23,188 nt of DNA from Thermotogae bacterium (GCA_003641795.1 QNAP01000003.1:1-23188), one strand, 5' to 3'. Shown: positions 5,890 through 14,685, numbered from the stretch's first letter. The notes: a model not told the origin generated them from the letters alone. Translations and numbers: made by a program.

Positions 5890-7311
5890 ATGAAAATACG
5901 TAAACTTGGCAAATACAAGTGGATGATCGAAAAAGAAGGAAACATGAAGGTCCCGGCGGTAATATTCACCGATGAAGAATCTATAGAGAGTGAAGAACTT
6001 CAAAACGCAGCTCAACAGATTGCCAACGTGGCAACGCTCTCTGGAATCGTACGCTATGCAGTTGCCATGCCCGACATCCACTGGGGTTACGGCTTTCCCA
6101 TTGGTGGTGTTGCTGCCTTCGATACCGACGAAGGCATCATCTCACCAGGGGGTGTGGGATTCGACATAAACTGCGGTGTGAGACTGCTTACAGTTGATAT
6201 TCCCGCAGACGAAATCTTACCGAAACTTGAGCTTCTCGCCGACGCCATCTTTAGATCGGTCCCCGTGGGCGTAGGATCGAGGAGACACGAACGCTATCCT
6301 AAGAAGGTGCTCGAGCAAGTTTGTCTTAAAGGAGCACAATGGGCCGTAGAAGAAGGATTCGGGCAAGAAGAGGACCTTCAGCATATCGAAGATGGAGGAC
6401 GATTGAAAGAGGTGGATCCTGACGCAGTGTCAGACAGAGCCTATGAAAGAGGATCGGACGAACTCGGAACTTTGGGATCTGGCAACCACTTTATGGAAAT
6501 CCAGCGGGTAGAGCGAGTTTACGATAGAGAAGCTGCCGTCTTTCTTGGTATTGTCGAAAACACTGTCACAGTTATGATCCACTCTGGTTCCAGAGGATTC
6601 GGTCATCAAATCGCCACAGATTACATAACTTTGATGAGAAATCAGTTGAAAGGCCATAACGCCGACCTTCCGGATCGGCAACTCATCAACGCACCGTTTC
6701 GACATCCCGTAGGACAGCGGTACTACAAGGCCATGTGCTGTGCAGCCAATTACGCTTTCGCCAATCGTCAGATGATCACTTACTACGTCAGGCAAGCATT
6801 TGCCTCCGTCTTTCCTGGTGCTAAGCTCAAAGTTGTCTATGATGTGGCCCACAACGTGGCAAAAGTGGAAGAACACGAAGTTGATGGAGAACGATTAAAG
6901 CTCGTGGTGCACAGGAAGGGGGCCACCAGGGCTTTCGGTCCTGGAAATTCCACACTTTCGGGAATCTTCAGAAACCTCGGACAACCCGTACTCATTCCCG
7001 GTGATATGGGAACGGCATCTTACGTATTGCTGGGAACAAAGGAAGCCGAAAAGGAGGCATTTGGTACCACCGCACACGGTGCCGGTAGACGTTTGGGAAG
7101 AAAAGAAGCCAAGCGTCGTCTCAGTCTCTCTCAGGTGATGAAAGAAATGCGAGAGAGAAAAATCGTGGTACGTTCTGCCTCTAAAGGAACACTGATCGAG
7201 GAAGCACCAGAAGCTTATAAAGATGTGGATCGTGTGGTTGAAATAACCGAGGCAGCGGGGCTTTCCAAGCGAGTAGTTAGGTTAGTCCCGTTGGCCGTGA
7301 TCAAAGGATGA
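5890..7311 (+). CDS. rtcB: RNA-splicing ligase RtcB
   Basis: RtcB joins RNA 2',3'-cyclic phosphate or 3'-phosphate ends to 5'-OH ends using GTP and Mn2+, through a covalent histidine-GMP intermediate. The 473-residue protein keeps the metal and catalytic set: Cys95 in GFDINCGVR, His200 in GNHF, His231 in HSGSRG, His321 in DVAHN, and His396 in TAHGAGR, the expected guanylylation site. Its length is close to archaeal RtcB (about 480) and longer than the E. coli protein (about 408). ATG 5890 follows an almost perfect Shine-Dalgarno sequence. It heads the long plus-strand operon. No archease cofactor gene or RtcA is visible; the role may be RNA repair or tRNA ligation, which sequence cannot decide. 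Confidence 0.97.
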   Translation: MKIRKLGKYKWMIEKEGNMKVPAVIFTDEESIESEELQNAAQQIANVATLSGIVRYAVAMPDIHWGYGFPIGGVAAFDTDEGIISPGGVGFDINCGVRLLTVDIPADEILPKLELLADAIFRSVPVGVGSRRHERYPKKVLEQVCLKGAQWAVEEGFGQEEDLQHIEDGGRLKEVDPDAVSDRAYERGSDELGTLGSGNHFMEIQRVERVYDREAAVFLGIVENTVTVMIHSGSRGFGHQIATDYITLMRNQLKGHNADLPDRQLINAPFRHPVGQRYYKAMCCAANYAFANRQMITYYVRQAFASVFPGAKLKVVYDVAHNVAKVEEHEVDGERLKLVVHRKGATRAFGPGNSTLSGIFRNLGQPVLIPGDMGTASYVLLGTKEAEKEAFGTTAHGAGRRLGRKEAKRRLSLSQVMKEMRERKIVVRSASKGTLIEEAPEAYKDVDRVVEITEAAGLSKRVVRLVPLAVIKG

Positions 7312-7324
7312 TGGAGGTGATGAG

Positions 7325-8044
7325 GTGAAGGCTAAGGGTTTTCTGATGATGCTGCTTCTCGCTTTCGGTTCGGTGTTGGCAGCATCCACTTGGGATGACT
7401 TTTGGAATTACAATTCTGCGCATGACGCACAAGGTATACTCTCACTGGTATCTAAATTGGAAAACACAGGGGTGGAAAATTTGAATGCCACGGAAACAGC
7501 GGTTCTCGCCTACGCCTACACGGAGTACGCTAACTGGGGTCTTCCTTCTGGTGATCGACAAAAGGAAGAACTTTACGAAAAGGCCCTCGAGTACGCAGAT
7601 ATGGCCATCGCAAAAGATCAAAACAGCGCCTTTGCTCATTATGTAAAGGGAGCCACCATAGGTAGGCTCGCCCAGTACAAAGGCATCATTCAAAGCCTCT
7701 TCATGTTGGATGATTTCGACCGTCATTTGCTCAGAGCCATCGAATTGGATCCAAACAACTTTTTGGCGTACGTGGCCATGGGCATGAGATATAGGGACAC
7801 CCCTTGGCCGTTTAAAAACTACAAGAAAGCCGAGAGTTATTTAAAGAAGGCCATCGAGATCGATCCGAGATATGTGAACGCGTATTACGAGCTGGCCGTA
7901 TTATACGAGAAAATGAAGCGTTACGACGAAGCTCGGCGGCTTTACGAGAAGATACTGAGTATGGAACCTCATCCCTTATTCGTAGCACAGGGAATGGAAA
8001 CCAAGGAAACCGCGAGAAAGTGGATAGAAGAACACAATAAATGA
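7325..8044 (+). CDS. Exported TPR-repeat protein
   Basis: This 239-residue protein has an N-terminal signal-like segment (Lys at 2 and 4, hydrophobic core 5-18, Ala-Ala-Ser near 20-22), so it is probably secreted or anchored outside the cytoplasmic membrane. The rest is helical with tetratricopeptide repeats. AIELDPNNFLAYVAMGMRY near 138-156, AIEIDPRYVNAYYELAVLY near 176-194 and the unit following it fit the TPR pattern; an earlier degenerate unit covers about 75-110. TPRs mediate protein-protein contacts, and the partner is unknown. The GTG start at 7325 is set by GGAGGTGAT at 7313-7321. The gene lies 13 bases after rtcB and overlaps the next gene as ATGA, so it is part of the operon. Confidence 0.85.
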   Translation: MKAKGFLMMLLLAFGSVLAASTWDDFWNYNSAHDAQGILSLVSKLENTGVENLNATETAVLAYAYTEYANWGLPSGDRQKEELYEKALEYADMAIAKDQNSAFAHYVKGATIGRLAQYKGIIQSLFMLDDFDRHLLRAIELDPNNFLAYVAMGMRYRDTPWPFKNYKKAESYLKKAIEIDPRYVNAYYELAVLYEKMKRYDEARRLYEKILSMEPHPLFVAQGMETKETARKWIEEHNK

Positions 8045-8556
8045 AATTGTACACGGTCAATATCGCCGACTATGTGGAGCGGGTTGAATCGAGTTCCCGT
8101 ACTCTCGAGGTTAAGTGTACCAGAATAGTTACCTCAAAGAAGAACCGAATCTTCATCGAGCGCCCATGGCAGGAGCTTGGCACACACGATCATTACGGAG
8201 AATTCGTCAGAATCCTTTACGTCAAGGATCCGCCGGTGAAAATAGCGCGGTGGGTGGGCAGTAAAAGAGACATTCTGTACTACATAGACCTTTGCAAGGT
8301 GATAAACTGGACACCTTTAGAAGTGAGTTTGATGGATCTCGAAGTCGACTTCGTGATTTCAAAACCCGGTATCCTGAAACTGCTGGACACGGGTGAGCTC
8401 GTCACTTCCTACAGAAATGGTCAGATCTCGTTGGAGGATCTTTCTCAAGCTTTGTTTCACTTAGAAAACCTGGTGAACGGATTCTTCGACGATTTTTGGA
8501 CTAAGCTGGAACGATTGATAACTCCCTTCGAGGAGCTGATGGGTGGTTTTGAATGA
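8041..8556 (+). CDS. DUF402-like protein of unknown function
   Basis: This is a 171-residue cytoplasmic-looking protein with no signal peptide or membrane segment. The middle (about 78-135) reads YYIDLCKVINWTPLEVSLMD, then a strand with LEVDFVISKPG and KLLDTGELVTSYRNGQIS, followed by helices. That order (Tyr-Ile-Asp-Leu, Asp-Leu-Glu-Val-Asp, Leu-Asp-Thr-Gly-Glu) resembles DUF402, a fold that includes FomD-like nucleotide phosphohydrolases. I infer the family from this pattern only. Some residues that bind metal in characterised DUF402 proteins may differ here. It starts at ATG 8041, overlapping the TPR gene by four bases, with only a weak ribosome site (GAAG), suggesting translational coupling. 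Its end overlaps the methyltransferase gene by 14 bases. Confidence 0.72.
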   Translation: MKLYTVNIADYVERVESSSRTLEVKCTRIVTSKKNRIFIERPWQELGTHDHYGEFVRILYVKDPPVKIARWVGSKRDILYYIDLCKVINWTPLEVSLMDLEVDFVISKPGILKLLDTGELVTSYRNGQISLEDLSQALFHLENLVNGFFDDFWTKLERLITPFEELMGGFE

Positions 8557-9505
8557 ACGAGAAGCCTTTGCGAGAATGATTTCAAGGCATGTCGGTAACA
8601 CCGCCATTGCCCATGCTTTCGCCGAAGTTCCAAGAGAGCGCTTTCTCCTTCATCCGGCTCTCAAGTGGCAGGTCTATTCGGACGAGGTCCTTGTCACCTA
8701 CCAGAAGGCAGGCATTATGAGTACCTCGAGCCAGCCTTCGCTAATGGCACAGTACATGGTATGGGCACGTTTGAGCGCCAGCTCCAAAGTTCTCGAAATA
8801 GGAAGCGGTACCGGATACAACGCTGCCGTGATGTCACGAGTCTGCAGACAGGGGCTTGTTGTGGGCGTGGAATACTGTAGGGAAATGGTAGAGTTTGCCA
8901 CTCGCACCGTCGATGAGCTTGGATACACCAACGTGAAGTTCCACACGGGCGACGGGTTTTATGGATACCCTCCAGAAGCGCCGTATGACACGGTGGTGGC
9001 TACCGTGGCTGTGACGGAGATTCCTATCCACTGGTACGAACAACTCAGGGAGGGTGGTCGTATTGTCGCACCCATCCATTTGAAGACAGTGTACTCGGAT
9101 CCCACCATTGTGTTGGAAAAAACGAGAGATGGTCTCGTGGGCAAATTTACGACCGACACACGCTTTATATCAGCTCGTGGCGTCTTCGAAGAACGATACG
9201 CCCAACGTCGTGAAAGACTGAACACGATGCGACATTTGGAAGAAAGCGGTAGTCTAAAGCTCTCCATCCCACGGCCGGTATTGGAGTTCGTATCTCAAAA
9301 GATTTGGACCGACACCGCCATTTACTTCGTTGGAGAAAGGGGATACGCAAAATGGAAGGGAACCTTTTGGCGTCTTTACGGAGACGTGGCGCGCGAGCTC
9401 GGAAATTATGAGGAAAGTTGGCTTGATCATGGAGATGGGGGGTTCTTCGAGATCGTGTTCAAATTGACGCCTCAGAAAAGCTCGATGATAGGGAGCTTTG
9501 AATGA
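8543..9505 (+). CDS. pcm: Protein-L-isoaspartate O-methyltransferase with C-terminal extension
   Basis: The enzyme methylates isoaspartyl residues that form when proteins age, a repair reaction likely to matter at high temperature. The first 200 or so residues are the SAM-dependent methyltransferase: SSQPSLMAQYM near 60-70 is the substrate-side motif, and EIGSGTGYN (85-93) is the SAM-binding loop. VATVAVTEIP near 152-161 and LREGGRIVAPI near 167-177 follow. Residues from about 215 to 320 form an additional C-terminal domain, as known for the T. maritima enzyme; most bacterial Pcm proteins are only about 210 residues. GTG 8543 has GAGGAG seven bases upstream inside the previous gene; TTG 8549 is an alternative. 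The stop overlaps fliR as ATGA. Confidence 0.95.
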   Translation: MVLNEREAFARMISRHVGNTAIAHAFAEVPRERFLLHPALKWQVYSDEVLVTYQKAGIMSTSSQPSLMAQYMVWARLSASSKVLEIGSGTGYNAAVMSRVCRQGLVVGVEYCREMVEFATRTVDELGYTNVKFHTGDGFYGYPPEAPYDTVVATVAVTEIPIHWYEQLREGGRIVAPIHLKTVYSDPTIVLEKTRDGLVGKFTTDTRFISARGVFEERYAQRRERLNTMRHLEESGSLKLSIPRPVLEFVSQKIWTDTAIYFVGERGYAKWKGTFWRLYGDVARELGNYEESWLDHGDGGFFEIVFKLTPQKSSMIGSFE

Positions 9506-10290
9506 ATATGAATGCGCTCGACAGTTTTCTACAGATGAAATTTTTAGCGTGGTTGCTCGCATCCGCCAGGATCGCTGGTATCTTCACCTCTGCGCCGGTT
9601 TTCTCAGCGCAAGCGATCCCCTTGAGCGTGCGAATCTTTGGATTCTTGTCTCTCGCATATCTGAGTCTTCCCACATTGAACGACGTGGTATGGATTAACA
9701 CCTCCGTGTGGATGGTGGTTATATGGAGTCTCGGGAACTTCCTGCTGGGTGTTTTGATGGGCACAGTGGCATCCCTCGCCCTCTACGCCGCTATGTACGC
9801 CGGTGAAATCTTTGGAATACAGATGGGATTTGCCCTCGCTCAAGTCTTCGATCCAGAAATGAGAGAGGAGACACCCCTGCTTGGACAGATCTCTTTCCTG
9901 CTGGCCACCTACGTTTTCATAGCGTTAAAGGGGCATTTGATGCTTTATAAAACGTTGTTGCTCAGCTATGAAAAGATTCCCGTTACGGCACCGATCAACG
10001 TGGCCGACCTTGCCCAGGAGATGACACGAAGAGTTGCGGATATCTTTTCGCTTGGAGTTCAATTTGGGCTTCCCATGATAGGTTTCATGTTACTGGTATC
10101 GTTGATCTTAGGGATTATGTCGCGTCTAATACCGCAGATGAACGTTTTCATGATAGGGTTGCCGCTGAAAACCTTAGCGGGCATATTCATGTTTGCAGGG
10201 CTGGTGGGAGTTTGGGCCGACGTTTACGGGGAAGTGATTCTCAAGTTCATCATGGGTTTGGAACGTTTGATAGGGGTCCTATCGCCCTGA
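9502..10290 (+). CDS. fliR: Flagellar export gate protein FliR
   Basis: FliR is part of the FliPQR core of the flagellar type III secretion gate in the membrane under the basal body. The 262-residue sequence is hydrophobic with about six membrane segments. It carries family features such as ARIAGIFTSAPVFSAQAIP near 18-36, YAGEIFGIQMGFALAQVFDP near 97-116, and GLPLKTLAGIFMFAGL near 219-234. ATG 9502 overlaps the pcm stop and has AGGGAG six bases upstream; a second ATG follows two codons later. The genes for its partners FliP and FliQ, which usually precede it, are not in the window. Its 3' end may overlap flhB by up to 79 bases. Confidence 0.96.
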   Translation: MNMNALDSFLQMKFLAWLLASARIAGIFTSAPVFSAQAIPLSVRIFGFLSLAYLSLPTLNDVVWINTSVWMVVIWSLGNFLLGVLMGTVASLALYAAMYAGEIFGIQMGFALAQVFDPEMREETPLLGQISFLLATYVFIALKGHLMLYKTLLLSYEKIPVTAPINVADLAQEMTRRVADIFSLGVQFGLPMIGFMLLVSLILGIMSRLIPQMNVFMIGLPLKTLAGIFMFAGLVGVWADVYGEVILKFIMGLERLIGVLSP

Positions 10291-11357
10291 GATCAGAAAT
10301 CGATCTACAGCTCTTTGCTGATCCCGACAAGACAGAACCTGCCACACCTCGGCGAAGAAGAAGGGCACGAGAAGAGGGAAACGTCCCTCAATCTCGTGAG
10401 CTCAGTTCTTCAATCACGTTTCTGATAGTCTCATCTGTTCTTTTTGCGCTGTTGCCCATGCTCACTGATAGTTTGAAGGCGATGGTGAACGAGTTCTGGA
10501 GCCTTTCAGGCCCGATCCTGCGCGATTTTCCAGACATGTGGACCTATTTAGGCAACATGAGAAACGTCATCTTCACAGCCTTTTCTCTACTGTTTGTGGC
10601 AACCGTCAGCAGTATCATTGTGGGACTGTTACAAACTCGTTTTCTGTTCGCTCCCAAAGCCCTGAAGTTCGATCTCAATCGAGTGAATCCTGTGGAAGGC
10701 ATGAAACGCATTTTTTCTATGCGGTCCGTGATGGAACTGCTGAAATCCATCTTCAAGGTAGTGATAGTAGGATACGTGGGATTCTCAGTCCTGAAAAAAG
10801 CTTGGGATATGTTGCACTTAATGCCTCAAATGGACACGCTGGAATCCATGCAAATAATCAAATCCCTTGGCCTCGAACTCGCGATAAAGATGGGCATACT
10901 CTTGGTAGTGTTGGGAGCGATCGATTACTTCTATCAACGATGGGAGTATGAGCGCAACATCAAGATGACCAAACGGGAAGTGAAGGAAGAGTATAAAGAT
11001 ATAGAAGGTCATCCAGAAGTGAAACGGAAGCAAAGAGAAAAGATGGTTCAGCTCATGCGTCAACGAATGATGTACGAGGTACCCAAGGCAGATGTGGTGA
11101 TCACCAACCCTGTGCACTTCGCTGTGGCTCTTAAATACGACACACAGACCATGGGAGCACCGCGTGTGGTAGCAAAAGGTAAGGATCTGATAGCACAAAG
11201 GATAAAACAGATCGCAGAAGAAAACGGCATACCAATAGTCAGAAATCCTTCACTGGCCAGGATGCTTTACTACTCCGTAGAACTCGGTGACGAGATTCCC
11301 GAAAGGTTCTATCGTGTTGTAGCAGAGGTTCTCGCACACGTATACACTATGAGGTGA
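10212..11357 (+). CDS. flhB: Flagellar export switch protein FlhB
   Basis: FlhB controls the change in export specificity from rod/hook to filament proteins. The N-terminal part has the family opening DLQLFADPDKTEPATPRRRR (31-50) and four membrane segments, then the cytoplasmic domain from about residue 240. The autocleavage motif, NPTH in most FlhB proteins, is NPVH here (299-302). The start is uncertain: the only ordinary start codon in frame is TTG 10212, which adds about 26 residues not typical of FlhB and overlaps fliR by 79 bases. Translation from a non-standard CTG at 10287 or ATC at 10281, after AGGGG, would give a conventional N-terminus. The stop at 11357 sits in the flhA ribosome site. 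Confidence 0.93.
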   Translation: MGRRLRGSDSQVHHGFGTFDRGPIALRSEIDLQLFADPDKTEPATPRRRRRAREEGNVPQSRELSSSITFLIVSSVLFALLPMLTDSLKAMVNEFWSLSGPILRDFPDMWTYLGNMRNVIFTAFSLLFVATVSSIIVGLLQTRFLFAPKALKFDLNRVNPVEGMKRIFSMRSVMELLKSIFKVVIVGYVGFSVLKKAWDMLHLMPQMDTLESMQIIKSLGLELAIKMGILLVVLGAIDYFYQRWEYERNIKMTKREVKEEYKDIEGHPEVKRKQREKMVQLMRQRMMYEVPKADVVITNPVHFAVALKYDTQTMGAPRVVAKGKDLIAQRIKQIAEENGIPIVRNPSLARMLYYSVELGDEIPERFYRVVAEVLAHVYTMR

Positions 11358-11359
11358 TC
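11351..11359 (+). promoter_or_regulatory. Ribosome binding site of flhA overlapping the flhB stop codon
   Basis: GAGGTGATC contains the flhB stop codon (TGA 11355-11357) and is complementary to the 16S rRNA 3' end. It argues for an flhA start at GTG 11360 or 11363 and suggests that flhA translation is coupled to termination of flhB. Confidence 0.6.
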
Positions 11360-13438
11360 GTGGTGTTCAAGTATGTTGATGTGGTAGTCGCTCTTTTGAT
11401 AGTAGCCATAGTCCTGCTGATGATCATACCCATTCCGACAATGTTACTCGACTTTCTACAGCTCATGAATATCAGCCTGGCCGTCTTACTACTGTTGACG
11501 ACCATGTACATACGCAGCGCACTGGAACTTTCATCCTTCCCCACGTTGCTTCTGATTCTCACACTCTTTCGATTGGCGTTGAACGTGACTTCTACCCGGC
11601 TCATACTCCTGCAAGGTAGAAACTTCGGTGGCAGAGTGATCAGGGCGTTCGGTGAATTCGTCGTTGGAGGGGACTACGTGGTGGGTCTGGTGATCTTCCT
11701 CATCCTGGTAATTATCCAATTCATCGTGATAACACGAGGTGCTGAGAGAATCGCTGAAGTGGCGGCTCGATTCACTTTGGACGCCATGCCAGGCAAACAG
11801 ATGAGCATAGATGCCGATCTCAGTGCGGGTTTGATAACCGAGGAAGAAGCGAGAGAAAAACGAGCAGAGATAAGACGTGAGGCAGACTTTTACGGTGCCA
11901 TGGACGGAGCAAGTCGCTTCGTTCGCGGTGACGCCATCGCTTCCATCATCATCACGTTGGTGAACATCGTGGGGGGATTGATCATAGGTATTCTTCGGCA
12001 AGGTATGAGTGCAGGGGAAGCGGCGCAGGTTTATACCTTACTCACAGTCGGCGACGGGCTGGTGGCCCAGATCCCAGCGCTGTTGATCTCCACCGCATCC
12101 GGAATCATCGTGTCTCGAGCTGCATCCAAAGAGAACCTTGGACGCGACATAACCCGCGAGTTGTCGAGAGAGACGAAGGTGGTACTGCTCACCGGGGGAA
12201 CGGTGCTCTTCCTGGGCTTTTTCACCCCACTACCCGCGTTGCCGGCACTCCTTTTAGGTGGTGCTCTACTCTTGTTGGGATTTCTCGCCATGCGTGCAGG
12301 GCCAAAGCCGCCACCAGCTGTGGCTGGAGCGGCAGAACCAAGAGAAGCCGGCGTGACCCCTGGTGCGGGACCACCAACATCTCCTCCTTTGACAACCCCA
12401 GACGAGGTCGCAGAAGTTATTCAAACCGATACGGTAGAAGTAGAAATTGGCTACGGTTTGATACCTTTGGCTGACCCTTCTCAGGGCGGGGATCTCTTAG
12501 AGAGAGTCACTATGGTTCGAAAACAACTCGCTTATGAACTCGGCTTGGTCTTAACCCCAATTCGAATGCGTGACAGCGTGCTTTTAAAGGCTAACGAATA
12601 CGTGATAAAGATCAGAGGAGCCGAAGTGGGACGATACGAGCTTTTCCCGGATAGGTTGCTTGCCATAAACCCTGGTTTCGCTCAGGGACCGCTACCCGGT
12701 GTGAAGACGAAAGAACCATCTTTCGGACTGGAAGCATACTGGATAGACGAGTCCCAGAGAGAAGCGGCCACGGAGAAAGGCTTCACCGTGGTCGATGCGG
12801 CCACGGTCTTCGCAACACATTTAGCAGAGGTAATAAGAAGCCACGCTCACGAAACCCTGGAAAGCAGGGAGTTCAATCTCCTGCTTGAAGGACTCAGGCG
12901 AACCCACGAAGAGCTCGTGGATGAAGTGATTCCGACGCTTCTGAAACGACACGAAGTGAGAAAGATCTTGCAAAATCTTCTCAGAGAACGTGTATCCATA
13001 AGGAATCTGCCGCTCATTTTCGAGACCATCGCCGAGCACGCCGAGAAAATCTCAGATCTCGACCTTCTCACGGAGAAGGTGCGCCGTAACCTTGGAAGAC
13101 AGATCTCCCAATCACTCCTTTCAGAAGATGGTAGAATTCACGCAGTAGCGATAGATCCACAACTGGAAGAGAAATTCGCAGATTCAATACGAGAAGGCGA
13201 GGAACGCTACATAGCCATAAATCCGGAGGTACTCCGGAGTTTCGTCGAAAGTTTGAACAAGGCGCTCGAGCAATTGATGAAGAAAGGTTACCTACCAGTG
13301 TTGGTGGTGTCAGGCAGCATAAGACTCTACGTGTATCGGCTTGTTAGTCGTTATATTCCATCCATCTCTGTGGTGGCCTATGAGGAGGTTCCTGACGATA
13401 TAGAGCTGGTAGTTGAGAACGTGGTGAGGCTGGAATGA
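11360..13438 (+). CDS. flhA: Flagellar export gate protein FlhA
   Basis: FlhA is the large ring of the flagellar type III export gate; it couples proton flow to export and docks chaperone-substrate complexes. About 692 residues match the usual length. The first ~310 residues hold some eight membrane segments, with the FHIPEP-family signature RFTLDAMPGKQMSIDADL near 138-155 and MDGASRFVRGDAIASI near 182-197. A proline-rich linker (about 313-350) leads into the soluble C-terminal domain that forms the docking ring. GTG codons at 11354, 11360 and 11363 are possible starts. GAGGTGATC at 11351-11359 favours 11360 or 11363, since it lies too close to serve 11354. The 3' end overlaps flhF as ATGA. 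Confidence 0.97.
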   Translation: MVFKYVDVVVALLIVAIVLLMIIPIPTMLLDFLQLMNISLAVLLLLTTMYIRSALELSSFPTLLLILTLFRLALNVTSTRLILLQGRNFGGRVIRAFGEFVVGGDYVVGLVIFLILVIIQFIVITRGAERIAEVAARFTLDAMPGKQMSIDADLSAGLITEEEAREKRAEIRREADFYGAMDGASRFVRGDAIASIIITLVNIVGGLIIGILRQGMSAGEAAQVYTLLTVGDGLVAQIPALLISTASGIIVSRAASKENLGRDITRELSRETKVVLLTGGTVLFLGFFTPLPALPALLLGGALLLLGFLAMRAGPKPPPAVAGAAEPREAGVTPGAGPPTSPPLTTPDEVAEVIQTDTVEVEIGYGLIPLADPSQGGDLLERVTMVRKQLAYELGLVLTPIRMRDSVLLKANEYVIKIRGAEVGRYELFPDRLLAINPGFAQGPLPGVKTKEPSFGLEAYWIDESQREAATEKGFTVVDAATVFATHLAEVIRSHAHETLESREFNLLLEGLRRTHEELVDEVIPTLLKRHEVRKILQNLLRERVSIRNLPLIFETIAEHAEKISDLDLLTEKVRRNLGRQISQSLLSEDGRIHAVAIDPQLEEKFADSIREGEERYIAINPEVLRSFVESLNKALEQLMKKGYLPVLVVSGSIRLYVYRLVSRYIPSISVVAYEEVPDDIELVVENVVRLE

Positions 13439-14685
13439 GAATAAAACGTTACGTGGGTCGAACGATGAAAGAGGCCTTAAGTTTGGCGCGTTCGGAACTT
13501 GGAGAGGATGTTCTCATCCTCAGCACACGCAAGTTGAGAAGAGGAGGATTCTTAGGCCTCTTTGGAGGAGAGGTCGTGTTCGAAGTTACCGCTGCGGCGG
13601 AAGAATCGCCAAAACCTTCAAAGTCTTTCCAGTACCAGAACACTGTTAAACCATTGCCGACGCAGGTCCCTCCAGCGGACAAGCACGGCACGGCAAGTAT
13701 TTATCAACTCCGTGAGATTCTCAGCAAGAACCCCGAGATAAGAAAAGAGGAAAAGACATCACGCAACACGCAGACTAACCCAACCACCCATTCCGAGCTT
13801 GAAGAGATCAAAGACATGATAGGGGATCTTCAAAGGCTTGTGCTACGCGGAAAGGCCCAGTACCCTCCTCCTTACGACCTTCTTGCCGAACTTCTTGAAT
13901 CTCAGGAATTGAGCAGAGATTCTGTTGAAAGGATCATCCGTTCTATGATGATGCATTGCGGTTCTCACTGCGAAATGGACGAGTCTTTCTGGAATCAGCT
14001 CACCGACGTTCTCATCACAACGGTAAGAACGGATATTCCCTTCCCCAAAGGAAAAGCGATCTTTGTCGGACCCACGGGTGTGGGAAAGACGACCACGGTG
14101 GCAAAGCTCGCAGCTAAGTATCATCTGGATATGGGAATCGACGTCATGCTCGTGACGGTAGACACGTTCCGCATCGCTGCTGCAGATCAACTTCGTACCT
14201 ATGCTGAGTTGATAGGCATTCCATTTGCGGTTGCTTACACACCTAAAGAGTTGTCGTACATCTTGAAGGAAGCGGAGGAACACAAACTCATATTGATAGA
14301 CACAGCGGGAAAGAATCCGCACAGTGAGCTTCACATCAACGAACTCATGGCTTTTATGAACGTGGCAGAAGCCGATGTGGTTTACCTCGTGTTGAGCGCG
14401 GTAACGCGGCACCGAGACCTGCTGGAAGCTTACCGACGAATGAAGAAGGTGGGAGTGACACATTTCGTCTTCACAAAGCTCGACGAAACACGCGTTTTCG
14501 GACCTCTTATCGATCTCATCAGAATCAGCAGGGTGCCCGTTGCATACTTTACCAACGGTCAACGTGTGCCTGACGATATCGAAGAAGCGAAGCCCAAGGT
14601 ACTGGCTTCCCTGTTGGTCGAAGAGGTGAAAGAGAGTGAGAAAAGATCAAGCGGCAGGACTGAAGAAAAGCGCCAGGACAGATAA
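13435..14685 (+). CDS. flhF: Flagellar SRP-type GTPase FlhF
   Basis: FlhF is an SRP-family GTPase that sets where flagella are assembled and works with FlhG. The 416-residue protein has a small N-terminal basic region opening with RIKRYVGRTMKEALSLAR, a variable linker at about 60-125, an N domain, and the GTPase (NG) domain from about 205. P-loop GPTGVGKT (212-219), DTFR (243-246), DTAGK (289-293) and TKLDE (347-351) are all present. The DTAG loop ends in Lys-Asn-Pro-His-Ser rather than the Arg-Ser common in the family. ATG 13435 overlaps flhA by four bases and has GTGAGG five bases upstream. The 3' end overlaps flhG by 50 bases. Confidence 0.95.
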   Translation: MRIKRYVGRTMKEALSLARSELGEDVLILSTRKLRRGGFLGLFGGEVVFEVTAAAEESPKPSKSFQYQNTVKPLPTQVPPADKHGTASIYQLREILSKNPEIRKEEKTSRNTQTNPTTHSELEEIKDMIGDLQRLVLRGKAQYPPPYDLLAELLESQELSRDSVERIIRSMMMHCGSHCEMDESFWNQLTDVLITTVRTDIPFPKGKAIFVGPTGVGKTTTVAKLAAKYHLDMGIDVMLVTVDTFRIAAADQLRTYAELIGIPFAVAYTPKELSYILKEAEEHKLILIDTAGKNPHSELHINELMAFMNVAEADVVYLVLSAVTRHRDLLEAYRRMKKVGVTHFVFTKLDETRVFGPLIDLIRISRVPVAYFTNGQRVPDDIEEAKPKVLASLLVEEVKESEKRSSGRTEEKRQDR

